Notes: generated by a model from the letters alone, not told the origin. DNA of 64,000 nucleotides from Vitreimonas flagellata (GCF_004634425.1 NZ_SBJL01000002.1:186001-250000), one strand, 5' to 3'. Positions 9,227 to 18,331 are shown, numbered from the stretch's first letter. Numbers and translations: made by a program.

Positions 9227-9683
9227 CAAACACTCCCAAGGGGCGTTGTTCAAGCTCTTCGTCGTCTGTCCATCGCGCGGCACAGCTGATCCGCGTCAGT
9301 CCGCCGAGCTTTCCGTGTGGGCGGTCGTCAATCCGCGGGAGCGATGCACGCGTGCGGCAGCGTTGAGAAGCTCATCACATTGAAGCTCTCGCTGACGGGG
9401 CTCTGCTGTGGCTTGCCAAGTTGGATCCATTGCCAGACCGCGCCGCACTCGTCGGGGTTCGTGCGCCGCACGCTGGCCCGATCGAGCAAGCGCAAGCGCA
9501 GGGCTTGAAACGATCGAATTTTGCGACCTGGCCGGTGGCAATTCGGAGTGCGGCCCATTTCGAGATGAACTCTATGGAGTCACCTCAATCGGCTCAGCTA
9601 GGGCGCCATTCCTGGCGATAAGCGGTAGGGTTTTGCTCAACAAATTGCTCACGACGTGATCGATCAAAACAGAGCACCGGCAA
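9227..9683. other. Non-coding stretch between esterase and NRPS
   Basis: No open frame here has credible composition or recognisable similarity. It may carry a promoter for the esterase-flippase pair on the minus strand, but I could not pick out a convincing -35/-10 or operator. There is no terminator-like hairpin with a T-run after the NRPS stop. Confidence 0.5.
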
Positions 9684-12600
9684 TTATCGGTTGACGTCCA
9701 TCAGCGTCAAATTTCGCGCTGGAGGGGCAGTCACCTGCACGTCTTGTGTCCGCACCACCGCATTTCCCAACGCCTCGCCAACGATCTTCGCCAGCGCCTT
9801 TGTCGTTTCGCCCAGAAACAGATCGGCGTGACGGGCCACAATCATTCGGACATCAACCGCGCCCTCCGAAAACTCGTTCCACCCTCGTTGAACGACCTCC
9901 GGGCCGTCACCATAGGTTGCTCGATCGGGCAATGGGCGCCTGATGAAAATAAGCGAAGCGCGTAATCGGTAATTGGGTCGGTAGATTCGATTTGCATGCA
10001 ACAGGCGCGGGATAACCTTCTCCATGCCATAGTCTGGAATGATGCCCCACTCCTTGTAACGCTCATGGGCGGGACGCGTTAGCCTCGCGACACGAGTCAC
10101 AATCTCGCTCCAGCGCATTGAAGGAAGGTCCCGAACCCAGTCGACGATTTTCGATGCAAGACCCCGCTTCGACGGAAAACCCGGAGCAGGCATGTCGAAC
10201 GATATAAATCCGAGCAAGGGCTTGTTCAGGCTCTCCATCTGGCGCGCAATCTCGAACGCCAGGCGCGCGCCGATAGAATAGCCGCTAACGATGAATGGAC
10301 CTTCCGGACAAATTTTCTCAAGTTCAGCAATATATTTCGCCGCTATGGCCTCTACCGTCGTTGGCAATTCGTCGATGTTGCCCACGCCGAACGGCTTGAG
10401 GGCATAGACAGTCGCTTCGAAAGGCAGCGCCCGGGCAAAATTCAGAAACGAGAATACGTGCCCGCCAACGCCGGGAACCAGAAGCATGACCGGTGAGCCC
10501 GGCGCGGCTTCTCTCAGAGGTACGAACACGGTGTTTACGGGGGTGAAGTGCTCGTTGATGGCTTCAGCAAGTCGCCGGATTGTCGGCGCCTGCAACAAAA
10601 CGTCCGGCGAAAATGAATAGGCAAACTCCGTCCTTATCCGCACCATAAGATTCGCTGCGGACAGTGAGGTGCCACCGAGATCCTGGAAGGAATCCATGAC
10701 GCTGACCTTGTCGATTCCGAGGATCTCCATCCACATCTGCGCCAAGATAAATTCAGTCTCGTTTCCCGGCTCGACATAATCGCCGCCTACCGATTCCGAG
10801 TCATGAAAATCGGCCGGATCGGGCAATGCCTTGCGGTCCACCTTGCCGTTCGGTGTGAGCGGAAATGTTTCAAGCTGCACGTACGACGATGGGATCATGT
10901 ACTCAGGCATGCGTTCACGAGCGAACGCACGAAGCGCATCGGCATCAATCGTCTCGCCCGTAGTGGCGAGCAGATAGGCTACAAGACGTTTCTCGCTCCC
11001 CTTGTCATCCCGCGCCGCCACTACGCATTGCTTGACGGTCGGATGAGCTTCAAGATGGGTTTCGATCTCACCCAGCTCTATGCGGAATCCTCGTAGTTTG
11101 ACCTGGTTGTCGATACGCCCGAGGAAGCGGATATCGCCACTTGCGCGCCGCACGACGAGGTCGCCGGTCCGGTACAGGCGTTCTCCCGGCGTGAAGGGAT
11201 GGTCGATGAACTTCTCGCGGGTCATCTCGTCGAGGGCGAAATAGCCGCGGGCGAGTCCGTCGCCGCCAATCAGCAACTCACCCGGAACACCAACGGGCTG
11301 CAGCGCCAAATCCGGGCTGCAAATCAAGAACGATGTATTCGCAATCGGATAGCCAAGATTTATGGCGTCCTCCTTCGCCTGTACCCGGCGAACCGACGAC
11401 CAGATGGTGGTTTCAGTAGGTCCATACAGGTTCCAGACCTCGCACCCGGTCGCAATAAGCTGGTCCGCCAATTCCTGCGACATCGCCTCGCCGCCGCACA
11501 GCACTTTTATCCGCGGGTCGCCGCGCCAGCCCTGATCCAGCAACATGCGCCAGGTCACGGGTGTGGCCTGCATGATCGTGGTTCCCGTCTGCTGGATGCT
11601 GGCGAGTAACAGCTCGGGATCGAGGGCAAGCTTCTGGGACTTGACCACAACCTGCGCGCCGCAAACGAGCGGCAAGAAAAGCTCGAGCGCAGCGATGTCG
11701 AAGCAAATCGTCGTCAGGCTGTGCAACACGTCGCCGCGTCCGATGCCGGGTTCGCGCCGCATAGATTCCAGGAAATTCACGAGACCACGGCGGACAACCT
11801 GCACCCCTTTGGGCCGGCCGGTAGAGCCGGAAGTGTAAATCACATAGGCAAGATCATCGAGGCCGCCGGCCGGCGGCTGATCCGAGGCATCCCCATCTTC
11901 CAGGCTCGGATCGTTTGCTTCGAGCAGGACGATCTCCGCCTTGCCAGCTTCAAGGCGGTCCACCACGCTGGCTTGGGAAATGCAGACTTTCGTACGCGAA
12001 TTTTCCACCATGTAATGGAGACGATCGACCGGGAAGGCGGGATCCAGCGGGACGTATGCCCCCCCTGTCTTCATGACCGCGAGCAACGCGACCACAAGGT
12101 CGGGGGAACGCTCCATGCAAATGGCCACGAGTTCGCCTGGCCCAACGCCCATTTTGCGCAGCCGCGCCGCCAGCCGATTGGCGCGCGCGTTCAGCTTAGC
12201 GTAGGTCAAAGCATAGGTCTCGCCGATCACAGCGGGGGCATCCGGCGAGGCTGCAGCCTGCTGCTCCACGAGTTGGTGCGGATGTAGGTCTGGGAACGGC
12301 GTGGCAGGCGGATTCCACTTGTGCAGCAAAGCTTCCCGCTCAACCGCGTCGAGCATGTCGAGCATCGCCAGCGGCGTGTCGGGGTTCTCGATCGCCCTGC
12401 TCATGAGCGCCACATAGTGGCCGGTCATGCGTTCGGCGGTGTCATGCTCAAACAGGTCGCTACTGTACTCGAGCGTTCCCGACATGCGCGCGTCTTCTTC
12501 AAGCATGGACAGCGTGAGGTCGTACTTGGAGCCCCCCGTATGCAGCGGAATCTGAGAGAGCTTCAGTCCCGGGATTTCCCAGCGGCCGTGGGTATTGTTG

Positions 12601-15521
12601 CGATGAATGAAGAGGTGTTGGAAGAGCGGCGAACCTGCCCGTGAGCGCGGGACTTCGAGCGCCTCAACAAGATCCTCAAATGGAAGCTCGTCATTGCTGA
12701 ACGCGTCTATCGTCGCCGTCCGCATCTGCGCCAGCAAACCTCGGAAGGTTAGGCCAGGGGCGAAACGTGCCCGCAAGACGAGATTGTTGATAAAGAGGCC
12801 AATCATGTCCTCCGTCTCAGCGAGATACCGTCGCCCGGTGGGCGTGCCGACGAGGATGTCGTCCTTTTGCGAATATCGATGCAACAACATCTGCCAGCAA
12901 GCGATAAGCGCCATGAAGGTTGTCGCCGATTCCGCCCTCGCGAAATCCGCCACGGCATTCGCCAGGTCAGCGGGTACCTGGAAAGCGACCTGCCCCCCTT
13001 TCAGCGACGGCGTGTCGGGGCGCAAATGGTCGCCCGGCACCTGCAGCGGCTCTGGTAAGTCCGCCAGCTGCTGCTTCCAATAGGCAAGCTGGGGTTTCAG
13101 ATCGCCCTTGCTCGCTCGCTCGCGCTCCCAAACGGCATAGTCCGCAAACTGGTACTCAAGTGGCGCCAAAGGCATTTGCGTCTGGCCGGTCGTGAAAGCG
13201 GAATACAACGCGCCAAGTTCACGGAAGAAAATGCCGGAGGACCAGACATTGTCGTAAACAATGTGGTTGAACACCAACACAAGGATCGCGCTTTCAGGCC
13301 CCAAGCGCAGCAAGGCGCTCTGGAACAGCGGCCCGCGCTCCAGATCATGTTGGCGTTGCAACAATTGTTTGGCTCGCGCCTGCCAGCATGCTTCCTGCGC
13401 TTCTGCCGGCAGGTCGCTGAGATCGGTTATTTCCAGCGGCATTGGCGTCGCCGGGAGCACCTCCTGCCGAGGCTCGCGTTCGCCCTGCGGGAAACATGTG
13501 CGCAGCACTTCATGCCGCGCGACAATCTCGTTAATCGCGCGCTCCAGCGCGGCCACGTCAAGCGGCCCATCAAGACGCACAGTGTTGCTGATGTTGTAGG
13601 CTGAATTGCTGTTACTCAGCACATCGACAAGCCACATGCGGCGCTGCGCCAAGCTCACGGGCAAGCTTCCTGTACGCGGCGCGTGCGCCAGCCCGGGCAT
13701 AGCACTGGCCAAACTGGAATCGGCGCGGCGTATAAACTCGGCAATCGCTTTGAAATCGGGCGCTTCAATTACCTGGCGCATGTCGAGCCGAACACCGAAG
13801 CGGTGTTGCACACGGGCAATAAGCCTGGTGGCCGACAATGAATGACCACCCAAGTCGAAGAAGTTATGGTTGGTGCCGATATTAGCGGCGCGCAACAATT
13901 CGCCGGCGATTTCCAGCAAGTCGCGCTCAAGATCATCGACCGGGGTCACTGGCACGTCATCCGGGAGCGAATTGCCCATCACAGGCGCAGGCAACGCCAA
14001 CCGGTCGACCTTATTGTTCGGCGTCCGCGGCATGGCGTCCAGCCTGACGTAGATCGTCGGCACCATGTAGTATGGCACGCGCCGTTGCAGGTGCTGGCGC
14101 AAAGTGCGAACGCTGATGTCTCTGGCGCCCTCCCCTGTCACCAGATAGGCGACCAAGTGTTCTTCACCGTCAACATCGCGGGCAATTACTGAGGCCTCGC
14201 TTACGCCAGGATGATCGTGCAGCGCGGTCTCAACCTCTCCCACCTCCACGCGGAAACCGCGGATCTTGACCTGGAAATCCTTGCGCCCACGATGCTGCAG
14301 CAGCCCGTCGGCGCGCAGTTCGCCCATGTCGCCGGTCCGATAAGTGGATGCGTCGGCGTCGCCAGTCGCGGCCTCAAACGCCTTGTCCGTTGCCTCGGGA
14401 TTGTTCCAGTACCCCAGCGCCAGGTACGGACTGCGCACGGTGATTTCACCGATCTCGCCAACGCCAACTGGCTTGCCGTCATCGCCCCGCAGCACAATCT
14501 CCATCCCCTCAACGGGGTAGCCGATCGGAACCGTAGCGCCGTCCCACACGGTCTCTGGACCGATGTAAAAATAACGAATGGTGCCCGTCTCGGTTGAGCC
14601 AAGGCCAGTATAAAACTCGACTTGGCGCCCAAAGACGTCACGGGCTAACTCCACATCGGAGGTCAGCACACGCTCTCCACCAAAAATAACCAGTCTCACG
14701 GAAAACGAAGCCGATCCGCGTGGATAGGTGGCGGCGAACTGACGGAAGACGGATGCGACCGAGTGGTAGATCGTGATGCGATTTCCCGCGAGCCATTCGC
14801 CGAGTGCATCCACGCCGCGTTCGCGGAAGTCGTAAGGGAACAGCCCCGCCCCATTCAGCAGCGCGCCGAAAATGCAGTAAACCGATCCCATGACGCTGCA
14901 GGAATAGAACAGCGTCATCCGGTCTGCGGAGGTGACATGCTGCAATCGGCTCCGTCGCATCGCACCATGCAACGTGTTGCGCTGACTCTGCATTACCCCC
15001 TTGGGTTTGCCGGTCGAACCGGAAGTGTAGATGATGTAGGCGAGCGCGTCCGGAGAAATATCAATATCGGGATTGCTATCCGGCCCCGCCGGCAACGTGT
15101 CGATATTGACCACGCGCGCTTTGCCCGCAGAAAGATTCTCCGCCATCTCCAGATTGCGCGAATTGGTGACCACGACAGTGGCTTGGGAGTTTTCGACGAT
15201 GTAAGCGTTGCGGCTTTCCGGAAAAGCAGGATCAACAGGAACGTAGGCGTGCCCCGCCTTAAGCACGCCCAAGATGGCGGCGACGCACGATGAACCGTTC
15301 TCGATGCACACAACCACCCGCTCGGCGGACCCCGATAGCAACACATGGGCCAGTCGATTGGCGAGGCGATTCAGCTCCTCATACGTCAGAGAAAGCTTCT
15401 CATCGCTGACCGCCAAGTTATGCGGTGCGCGATCGACCTGCTGCTCGAAACACTTGGCGATCGATTGCTCAATGTTCATCGACGCGGCCGGTTCGGCGAG
15501 ATCAAGAGGCCTCAAACTCAT
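9684..15521 (-). CDS. Nonribosomal peptide synthetase, A-PCP-C-A-PCP-TE
   Basis: This 1945-aa assembly-line enzyme builds a two-unit product and releases it by its own thioesterase. Domains: A1 about 20-510 (A3 motif YTSGSTGKPKGV); PCP1 with carrier Ser near 560 (LGGHSL); C about 615-1045, active-site NHIVYDN (catalytic His near 753, first His of HHxxxD is Asn); A2 about 1080-1590 (YTSGSTGRPKGV); PCP2 with Ser near 1617 (LGGTSL); TE with GYSIG (Ser near 1747) and a late His. A1 lacks the Asp that normally binds the alpha-amino group, its region reading VMGSVY. A2 reads as code D-I-L-Q-L-G-L-I-W plus Lys, which I recall as glycine-type. An AAGGT site supports the start; the methyltransferase stop lies 3 nt upstream. 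Confidence 0.96.
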   Translation of the reverse strand: MSLRPLDLAEPAASMNIEQSIAKCFEQQVDRAPHNLAVSDEKLSLTYEELNRLANRLAHVLLSGSAERVVVCIENGSSCVAAILGVLKAGHAYVPVDPAFPESRNAYIVENSQATVVVTNSRNLEMAENLSAGKARVVNIDTLPAGPDSNPDIDISPDALAYIIYTSGSTGKPKGVMQSQRNTLHGAMRRSRLQHVTSADRMTLFYSCSVMGSVYCIFGALLNGAGLFPYDFRERGVDALGEWLAGNRITIYHSVASVFRQFAATYPRGSASFSVRLVIFGGERVLTSDVELARDVFGRQVEFYTGLGSTETGTIRYFYIGPETVWDGATVPIGYPVEGMEIVLRGDDGKPVGVGEIGEITVRSPYLALGYWNNPEATDKAFEAATGDADASTYRTGDMGELRADGLLQHRGRKDFQVKIRGFRVEVGEVETALHDHPGVSEASVIARDVDGEEHLVAYLVTGEGARDISVRTLRQHLQRRVPYYMVPTIYVRLDAMPRTPNNKVDRLALPAPVMGNSLPDDVPVTPVDDLERDLLEIAGELLRAANIGTNHNFFDLGGHSLSATRLIARVQHRFGVRLDMRQVIEAPDFKAIAEFIRRADSSLASAMPGLAHAPRTGSLPVSLAQRRMWLVDVLSNSNSAYNISNTVRLDGPLDVAALERAINEIVARHEVLRTCFPQGEREPRQEVLPATPMPLEITDLSDLPAEAQEACWQARAKQLLQRQHDLERGPLFQSALLRLGPESAILVLVFNHIVYDNVWSSGIFFRELGALYSAFTTGQTQMPLAPLEYQFADYAVWERERASKGDLKPQLAYWKQQLADLPEPLQVPGDHLRPDTPSLKGGQVAFQVPADLANAVADFARAESATTFMALIACWQMLLHRYSQKDDILVGTPTGRRYLAETEDMIGLFINNLVLRARFAPGLTFRGLLAQMRTATIDAFSNDELPFEDLVEALEVPRSRAGSPLFQHLFIHRNNTHGRWEIPGLKLSQIPLHTGGSKYDLTLSMLEEDARMSGTLEYSSDLFEHDTAERMTGHYVALMSRAIENPDTPLAMLDMLDAVEREALLHKWNPPATPFPDLHPHQLVEQQAAASPDAPAVIGETYALTYAKLNARANRLAARLRKMGVGPGELVAICMERSPDLVVALLAVMKTGGAYVPLDPAFPVDRLHYMVENSRTKVCISQASVVDRLEAGKAEIVLLEANDPSLEDGDASDQPPAGGLDDLAYVIYTSGSTGRPKGVQVVRRGLVNFLESMRREPGIGRGDVLHSLTTICFDIAALELFLPLVCGAQVVVKSQKLALDPELLLASIQQTGTTIMQATPVTWRMLLDQGWRGDPRIKVLCGGEAMSQELADQLIATGCEVWNLYGPTETTIWSSVRRVQAKEDAINLGYPIANTSFLICSPDLALQPVGVPGELLIGGDGLARGYFALDEMTREKFIDHPFTPGERLYRTGDLVVRRASGDIRFLGRIDNQVKLRGFRIELGEIETHLEAHPTVKQCVVAARDDKGSEKRLVAYLLATTGETIDADALRAFARERMPEYMIPSSYVQLETFPLTPNGKVDRKALPDPADFHDSESVGGDYVEPGNETEFILAQMWMEILGIDKVSVMDSFQDLGGTSLSAANLMVRIRTEFAYSFSPDVLLQAPTIRRLAEAINEHFTPVNTVFVPLREAAPGSPVMLLVPGVGGHVFSFLNFARALPFEATVYALKPFGVGNIDELPTTVEAIAAKYIAELEKICPEGPFIVSGYSIGARLAFEIARQMESLNKPLLGFISFDMPAPGFPSKRGLASKIVDWVRDLPSMRWSEIVTRVARLTRPAHERYKEWGIIPDYGMEKVIPRLLHANRIYRPNYRLRASLIFIRRPLPDRATYGDGPEVVQRGWNEFSEGAVDVRMIVARHADLFLGETTKALAKIVGEALGNAVVRTQDVQVTAPPARNLTLMDVNR

Positions 15522-15524
15522 GAG

Positions 15525-16370
15525 CTACCTTGCTTTGTAAAAGATGGTTGCCTGTCGGCGCAGCCAGTCGCGCCCGCTACGCGTGAAGGGCTTGCGTCCC
15601 ACATACGAGCCGGCCCAGGCGTTCCCGCGATCGACGCGCGCATCGTTGTGAATCTCTTCGACCAGGTATTCCAACGGCTCCAAGCCAAGCTGCTTGGTCA
15701 TCTGCGCCCGCATGTCGGTATCCACCCCGTTGATGAACAGCGCGCCTCCAGCAGTCAGCACATGATGAATGTTCCTGAAGGCCTCACGCGCCTGAGAGCG
15801 CGGCAGGTGGAACAGGACATTCTGAGCGAACACCATATCAGCCTGGCCCAATGACTCCATGAACTGCCGGTCGAGCAGGTTGCCCTCGGCAAAGGTGATT
15901 GGCTCCCTGATCTCCGCCTTTATGCGCAGGAGCCCCTCGCCCGCGGGTTCGAACATCTCGCCTAAGAGCTCGTCGGTTACGAATGGACCCCAGCTGGCCT
16001 CCTCGAGCGTAAAGAGCCCGGCCTTAGCCTTTTCGATCACATCGCCTACAATGTCGTAGCCGCGTATGCTGTAGCGCAACTCCGGAAAGTGCCTGCGCAG
16101 CACATAGGATAGCGAAAACGCTTCCTCGCCGCTGCAGCAGGCGAATACCAGGATTTTCAGGGGCTCGGCGCCCACCCCATGCGGCCTAAGTGCGGGTACG
16201 ACCCGCTCGACCAGTGCGCGCAACTGATGCGGAAAACGGTAGAATTGCGTGTACACTCGATTTTCGCGCTTCGCGAACCGGATGATCAGGTCGTGTTTGA
16301 GCTTGCGTATCTCCGTCCACAGGCGGGTCTGCTTCAACGCGGAGATCCTGTCATCGACCGCCTCAGACAT
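15525..16370 (-). CDS. CheR-like SAM-dependent methyltransferase
   Basis: This 281-aa class I methyltransferase resembles the catalytic domain of CheR. The SAM-binding motif is FACCSGEEAFSLSY, where CheR has a GCSTGEE-type motif; the GYDIVGDVI acidic loop and NVLFHLP (CheR: NVLIYF) follow. It lacks CheR partners: no CheB or receptor gene is near. The ATG at 16368-16370 has a GGAGGG site at good spacing, so the upstream open frame is not used. It ends 3 nt before the NRPS start. Methylation of the NRPS product, probably on oxygen or carboxylate, is the natural inference, but the substrate is unproven. Confidence 0.88.
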   Translation of the reverse strand: MSEAVDDRISALKQTRLWTEIRKLKHDLIIRFAKRENRVYTQFYRFPHQLRALVERVVPALRPHGVGAEPLKILVFACCSGEEAFSLSYVLRRHFPELRYSIRGYDIVGDVIEKAKAGLFTLEEASWGPFVTDELLGEMFEPAGEGLLRIKAEIREPITFAEGNLLDRQFMESLGQADMVFAQNVLFHLPRSQAREAFRNIHHVLTAGGALFINGVDTDMRAQMTKQLGLEPLEYLVEEIHNDARVDRGNAWAGSYVGRKPFTRSGRDWLRRQATIFYKAR

Positions 16371-16649
16371 CGTTAACCCTCCGCCTCCGCTTCCTGCACC
16401 AAATTCTTGCCGCCATTCGTGACCCCTGACCATGAGCAATATAGGCGCCAAGCTCGTCCGCCAACGGCGGCGCCCTAAGATTGGTGGGCGGCATCTCAAC
16501 GCCGAAAACGTCTCGCCGGTTAGGAGCAGCGTTCACGCACAGCGTTAGATCGCTAGGGCCGACGGCGTAACTCATGGCATCCACCCTTCGTGGTGCGGCC
16601 CAAATAGGCTCGTTAACGGGCTCAGTCGATCCGCTCGCGTCCCACCCGC

Positions 16650-17717
16650 TTACTCAGCACGCTCTCGCCGGTTTCCAACAGCGGAGGTTTGCTCACTGCG
16701 CCTCGATTGAAACGTCGCCTCTAGCGGAAAATGATCGGATGAAGTTCTTGGCCCGCGCCGCACCGACACTAACCGCCAGTGGGCGCCCGAATAGACATGA
16801 TCAATCGGAAGAAAAGGCGTGAGCGCAGGCAGCCTCAACCGCGTCCACTCCTGAGCGGGCCAGGTAGGCAACGCGCGCGTATGCCGCTGCAGTTCACTCG
16901 CGCCATCAAAGCGGCGAAGCGTGAATGACCACGGCGTTGAATTGAAGTCGCCTGCCAGAATGACGGAGGCTTGGTCACTGCCTATCACGTCAAGGAGTGC
17001 GTCTAATTCGCGTTGCTGTCTGCCAGGCGGATTAGGGCGCGCGACGTGCGCCGCGATCAGGCGAAGCTGCGCGCCGTCAATGTCAAAATCGCCAGCAGTC
17101 GCGCGAAGGCCGGTTTGGGTTTGTACGGAAAGAGCCTCACGTTTAGCGAAGATGATGGTATTGCATGCGCGCCCGTCCTCACAGCGGATTACTGTCGGAT
17201 AGGTGGCGCGCAGGCGTCGAAACGACGCTTGCCCCTCGTCGTGCATTTCCGACACCAAAAGGAAGTCCGCTTCGCTCGTTTCTAGATAATGCAGCACGTC
17301 TTCAGAAGGCCGCGAGCCCAGCCATGTGTTAAGCCATACGATACGCACCGTTCGTTCCGCGGTTGGGGTCGCCGCCAAAGGCGCATTTGTGCGCATGAAT
17401 TCAGGAGCGATGATCACCGCTTGAGCGAGTGTGGCGATCGCGCAGTAGACAGCCCAACCGCGAGAACCCGCCAACCAACAGGCCAACACTCCGGCTAGAC
17501 TGACGGCGAGCCAAATGGGCGCGAAGTGATTCAGTCCGTCTAAAAAAGGCGATATGGCTCCACCCCAGGCGGCAAGCGCAAGCAACAGCGTAGCTCGCCC
17601 TAGAACCGCTGGACCGTTGGTACGCACGACCGCAATAATCGAACCGATCATCACTCGCCACCTTAAGGCTGATGCCCATGCTCTATCTGGTTTGAAGGCG
17701 GGTCTACCGAGCGTCAT
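16650..17717 (-). CDS. Membrane endonuclease/exonuclease/phosphatase-family protein
   Basis: This 355-aa protein has two or three N-terminal membrane helices (roughly residues 15-105) and a C-terminal metal-dependent EEP domain. Its motifs are LNTWLGS (Asn ligand), SEMHDE (Glu ligand), LAGDFNSTPW (Asp/Asn), and the C-terminal IDHVYSG and SDHFPLE that supply catalytic Asp-His. The EEP fold covers nucleases, sphingomyelinases and inositol-phosphate phosphatases; membrane-anchored forms like this are generally uncharacterised. GGAG five nt before ATG 17715-17717 sets the start. The IS3-type end begins about 35 nt upstream, so its native promoter may be lost or replaced. Confidence 0.87.
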   Translation of the reverse strand: MTLGRPAFKPDRAWASALRWRVMIGSIIAVVRTNGPAVLGRATLLLALAAWGGAISPFLDGLNHFAPIWLAVSLAGVLACWLAGSRGWAVYCAIATLAQAVIIAPEFMRTNAPLAATPTAERTVRIVWLNTWLGSRPSEDVLHYLETSEADFLLVSEMHDEGQASFRRLRATYPTVIRCEDGRACNTIIFAKREALSVQTQTGLRATAGDFDIDGAQLRLIAAHVARPNPPGRQQRELDALLDVIGSDQASVILAGDFNSTPWSFTLRRFDGASELQRHTRALPTWPAQEWTRLRLPALTPFLPIDHVYSGAHWRLVSVRRGPRTSSDHFPLEATFQSRRSEQTSAVGNRRERAE

Positions 17718-17752
17718 ATTGTCTCCGAGATTGCGAAACGCAAACAAACCGG

Positions 17753-18118
17753 TGAACCGCACCGGATTTGCCGGAGGCTCCCTTTCTTGAGAAGGTGGAG
17801 CAATGAGCAAGTCCAAGACAAGACCGAACTATTCGCCGGAGGTGCGTGAGCGCGCCGTCCGAAAGGAGCATAGTTCGAAATGGGCGGCGATTGAATCGAT
17901 CGCGGCCAAGATCGGTTGCGTGCCGCAGACGCTACATGACTGAGTTCGCCGAGCGGGACCAGGGTCTACGCCCGGGCCTCACGACCGACGAGTGCGAGCG
18001 CATGAAAGCGCGGAGCGGCAAAACCGCGAGCTGCGCCAGGCCAATGAAATCCTGAAGAAGGCGTCGGCGTATTTTGCCCTGGCGGAGCTCGATGATCGCC
18101 TTCATCGACGAGAACCGA
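17753..18118 (+). mobile_element. IS3-family insertion sequence remnant (left end only)
   Basis: The sequence from 17753 (TGAACCGCACCGG...) looks like the terminal inverted repeat of an IS3-group element and is followed at the usual distance by the orfA start. Only orfA and the first codons of orfB (MIAFIDENR) remain. At about 18115-18119 the sequence switches directly into the decayed alpha/beta hydrolase. The right end and nearly all of orfB are gone. It forms the right boundary of the NRPS island. Confidence 0.8.
17803..18115 (+). pseudogene. Broken IS3-type transposase orfA (and start of orfB)
   Basis: From ATG 17803 the frame encodes a helix-turn-helix transposase N-terminus ([20 protein letters not shown], then [13 protein letters not shown]) and stops after 46 codons at a TGA. 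Typical IS3 OrfA continues; its continuation is visible in shifted frames as AERDQGLRPGLTTDE, then RELRQANEILKKASAYFALAEL. A short deletion after RAVR and at least two frameshifts make it non-functional. The orfB start MIAFIDENR follows in the overlapping frame, as in active elements. Confidence 0.85.
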
Positions 18119-18331
18119 GATAGCCGCGACAATAAACAGCAAGAAAGCCCGCGCCGCCTTCCGCGATACGCCGCCAGCGCCCGTCCCAAATCTGCGGCCG
18201 CCCCATCGAAGAAGAGAAAGATCGACTGCCCTTCGGCAGGCGATTGATACCAAGCAACAATGCTTTCGCCGTCCTCCGTCGCGATGCGCACAGCCGTCTC
18301 AGCGAAGTTCGTCGCGACAAGTTCGGTGTGC
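18114..18331 (-). pseudogene. Decayed alpha/beta hydrolase (paralogue of 5633-6421)
   Basis: On the minus strand the segments NFAETAVRIATEDGESI, AWYQSPAEGQSIFLFFDG and, after a frameshift, RPQIWDGRWRRIAEGGAGFL align with residues 41-100 of the intact hydrolase. The frameshift comes from loss of 8 bases in the NGGRP region. The gene is cut after the AVYCRGY segment, where the IS3 remnant begins, so the nucleophile elbow and the rest of the catalytic domain are absent. The 5' end has also diverged beyond recognition. Confidence 0.85.

Noticed and set aside
15345-15854. Open frames antisense to the NRPS and methyltransferase genes
   Set aside because: Arg/His-rich shadow composition typical of high-GC antisense frames, no ribosome sites, no family match; the strong minus-strand genes explain the region.
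16363-16584. A 73-codon minus-strand frame overlapping the methyltransferase start by 8 nt
   Set aside because: It has plausible composition but no ribosome site and no recognisable motif; I kept the methyltransferase with its GGAGGG site and treat this as unproven leader sequence.
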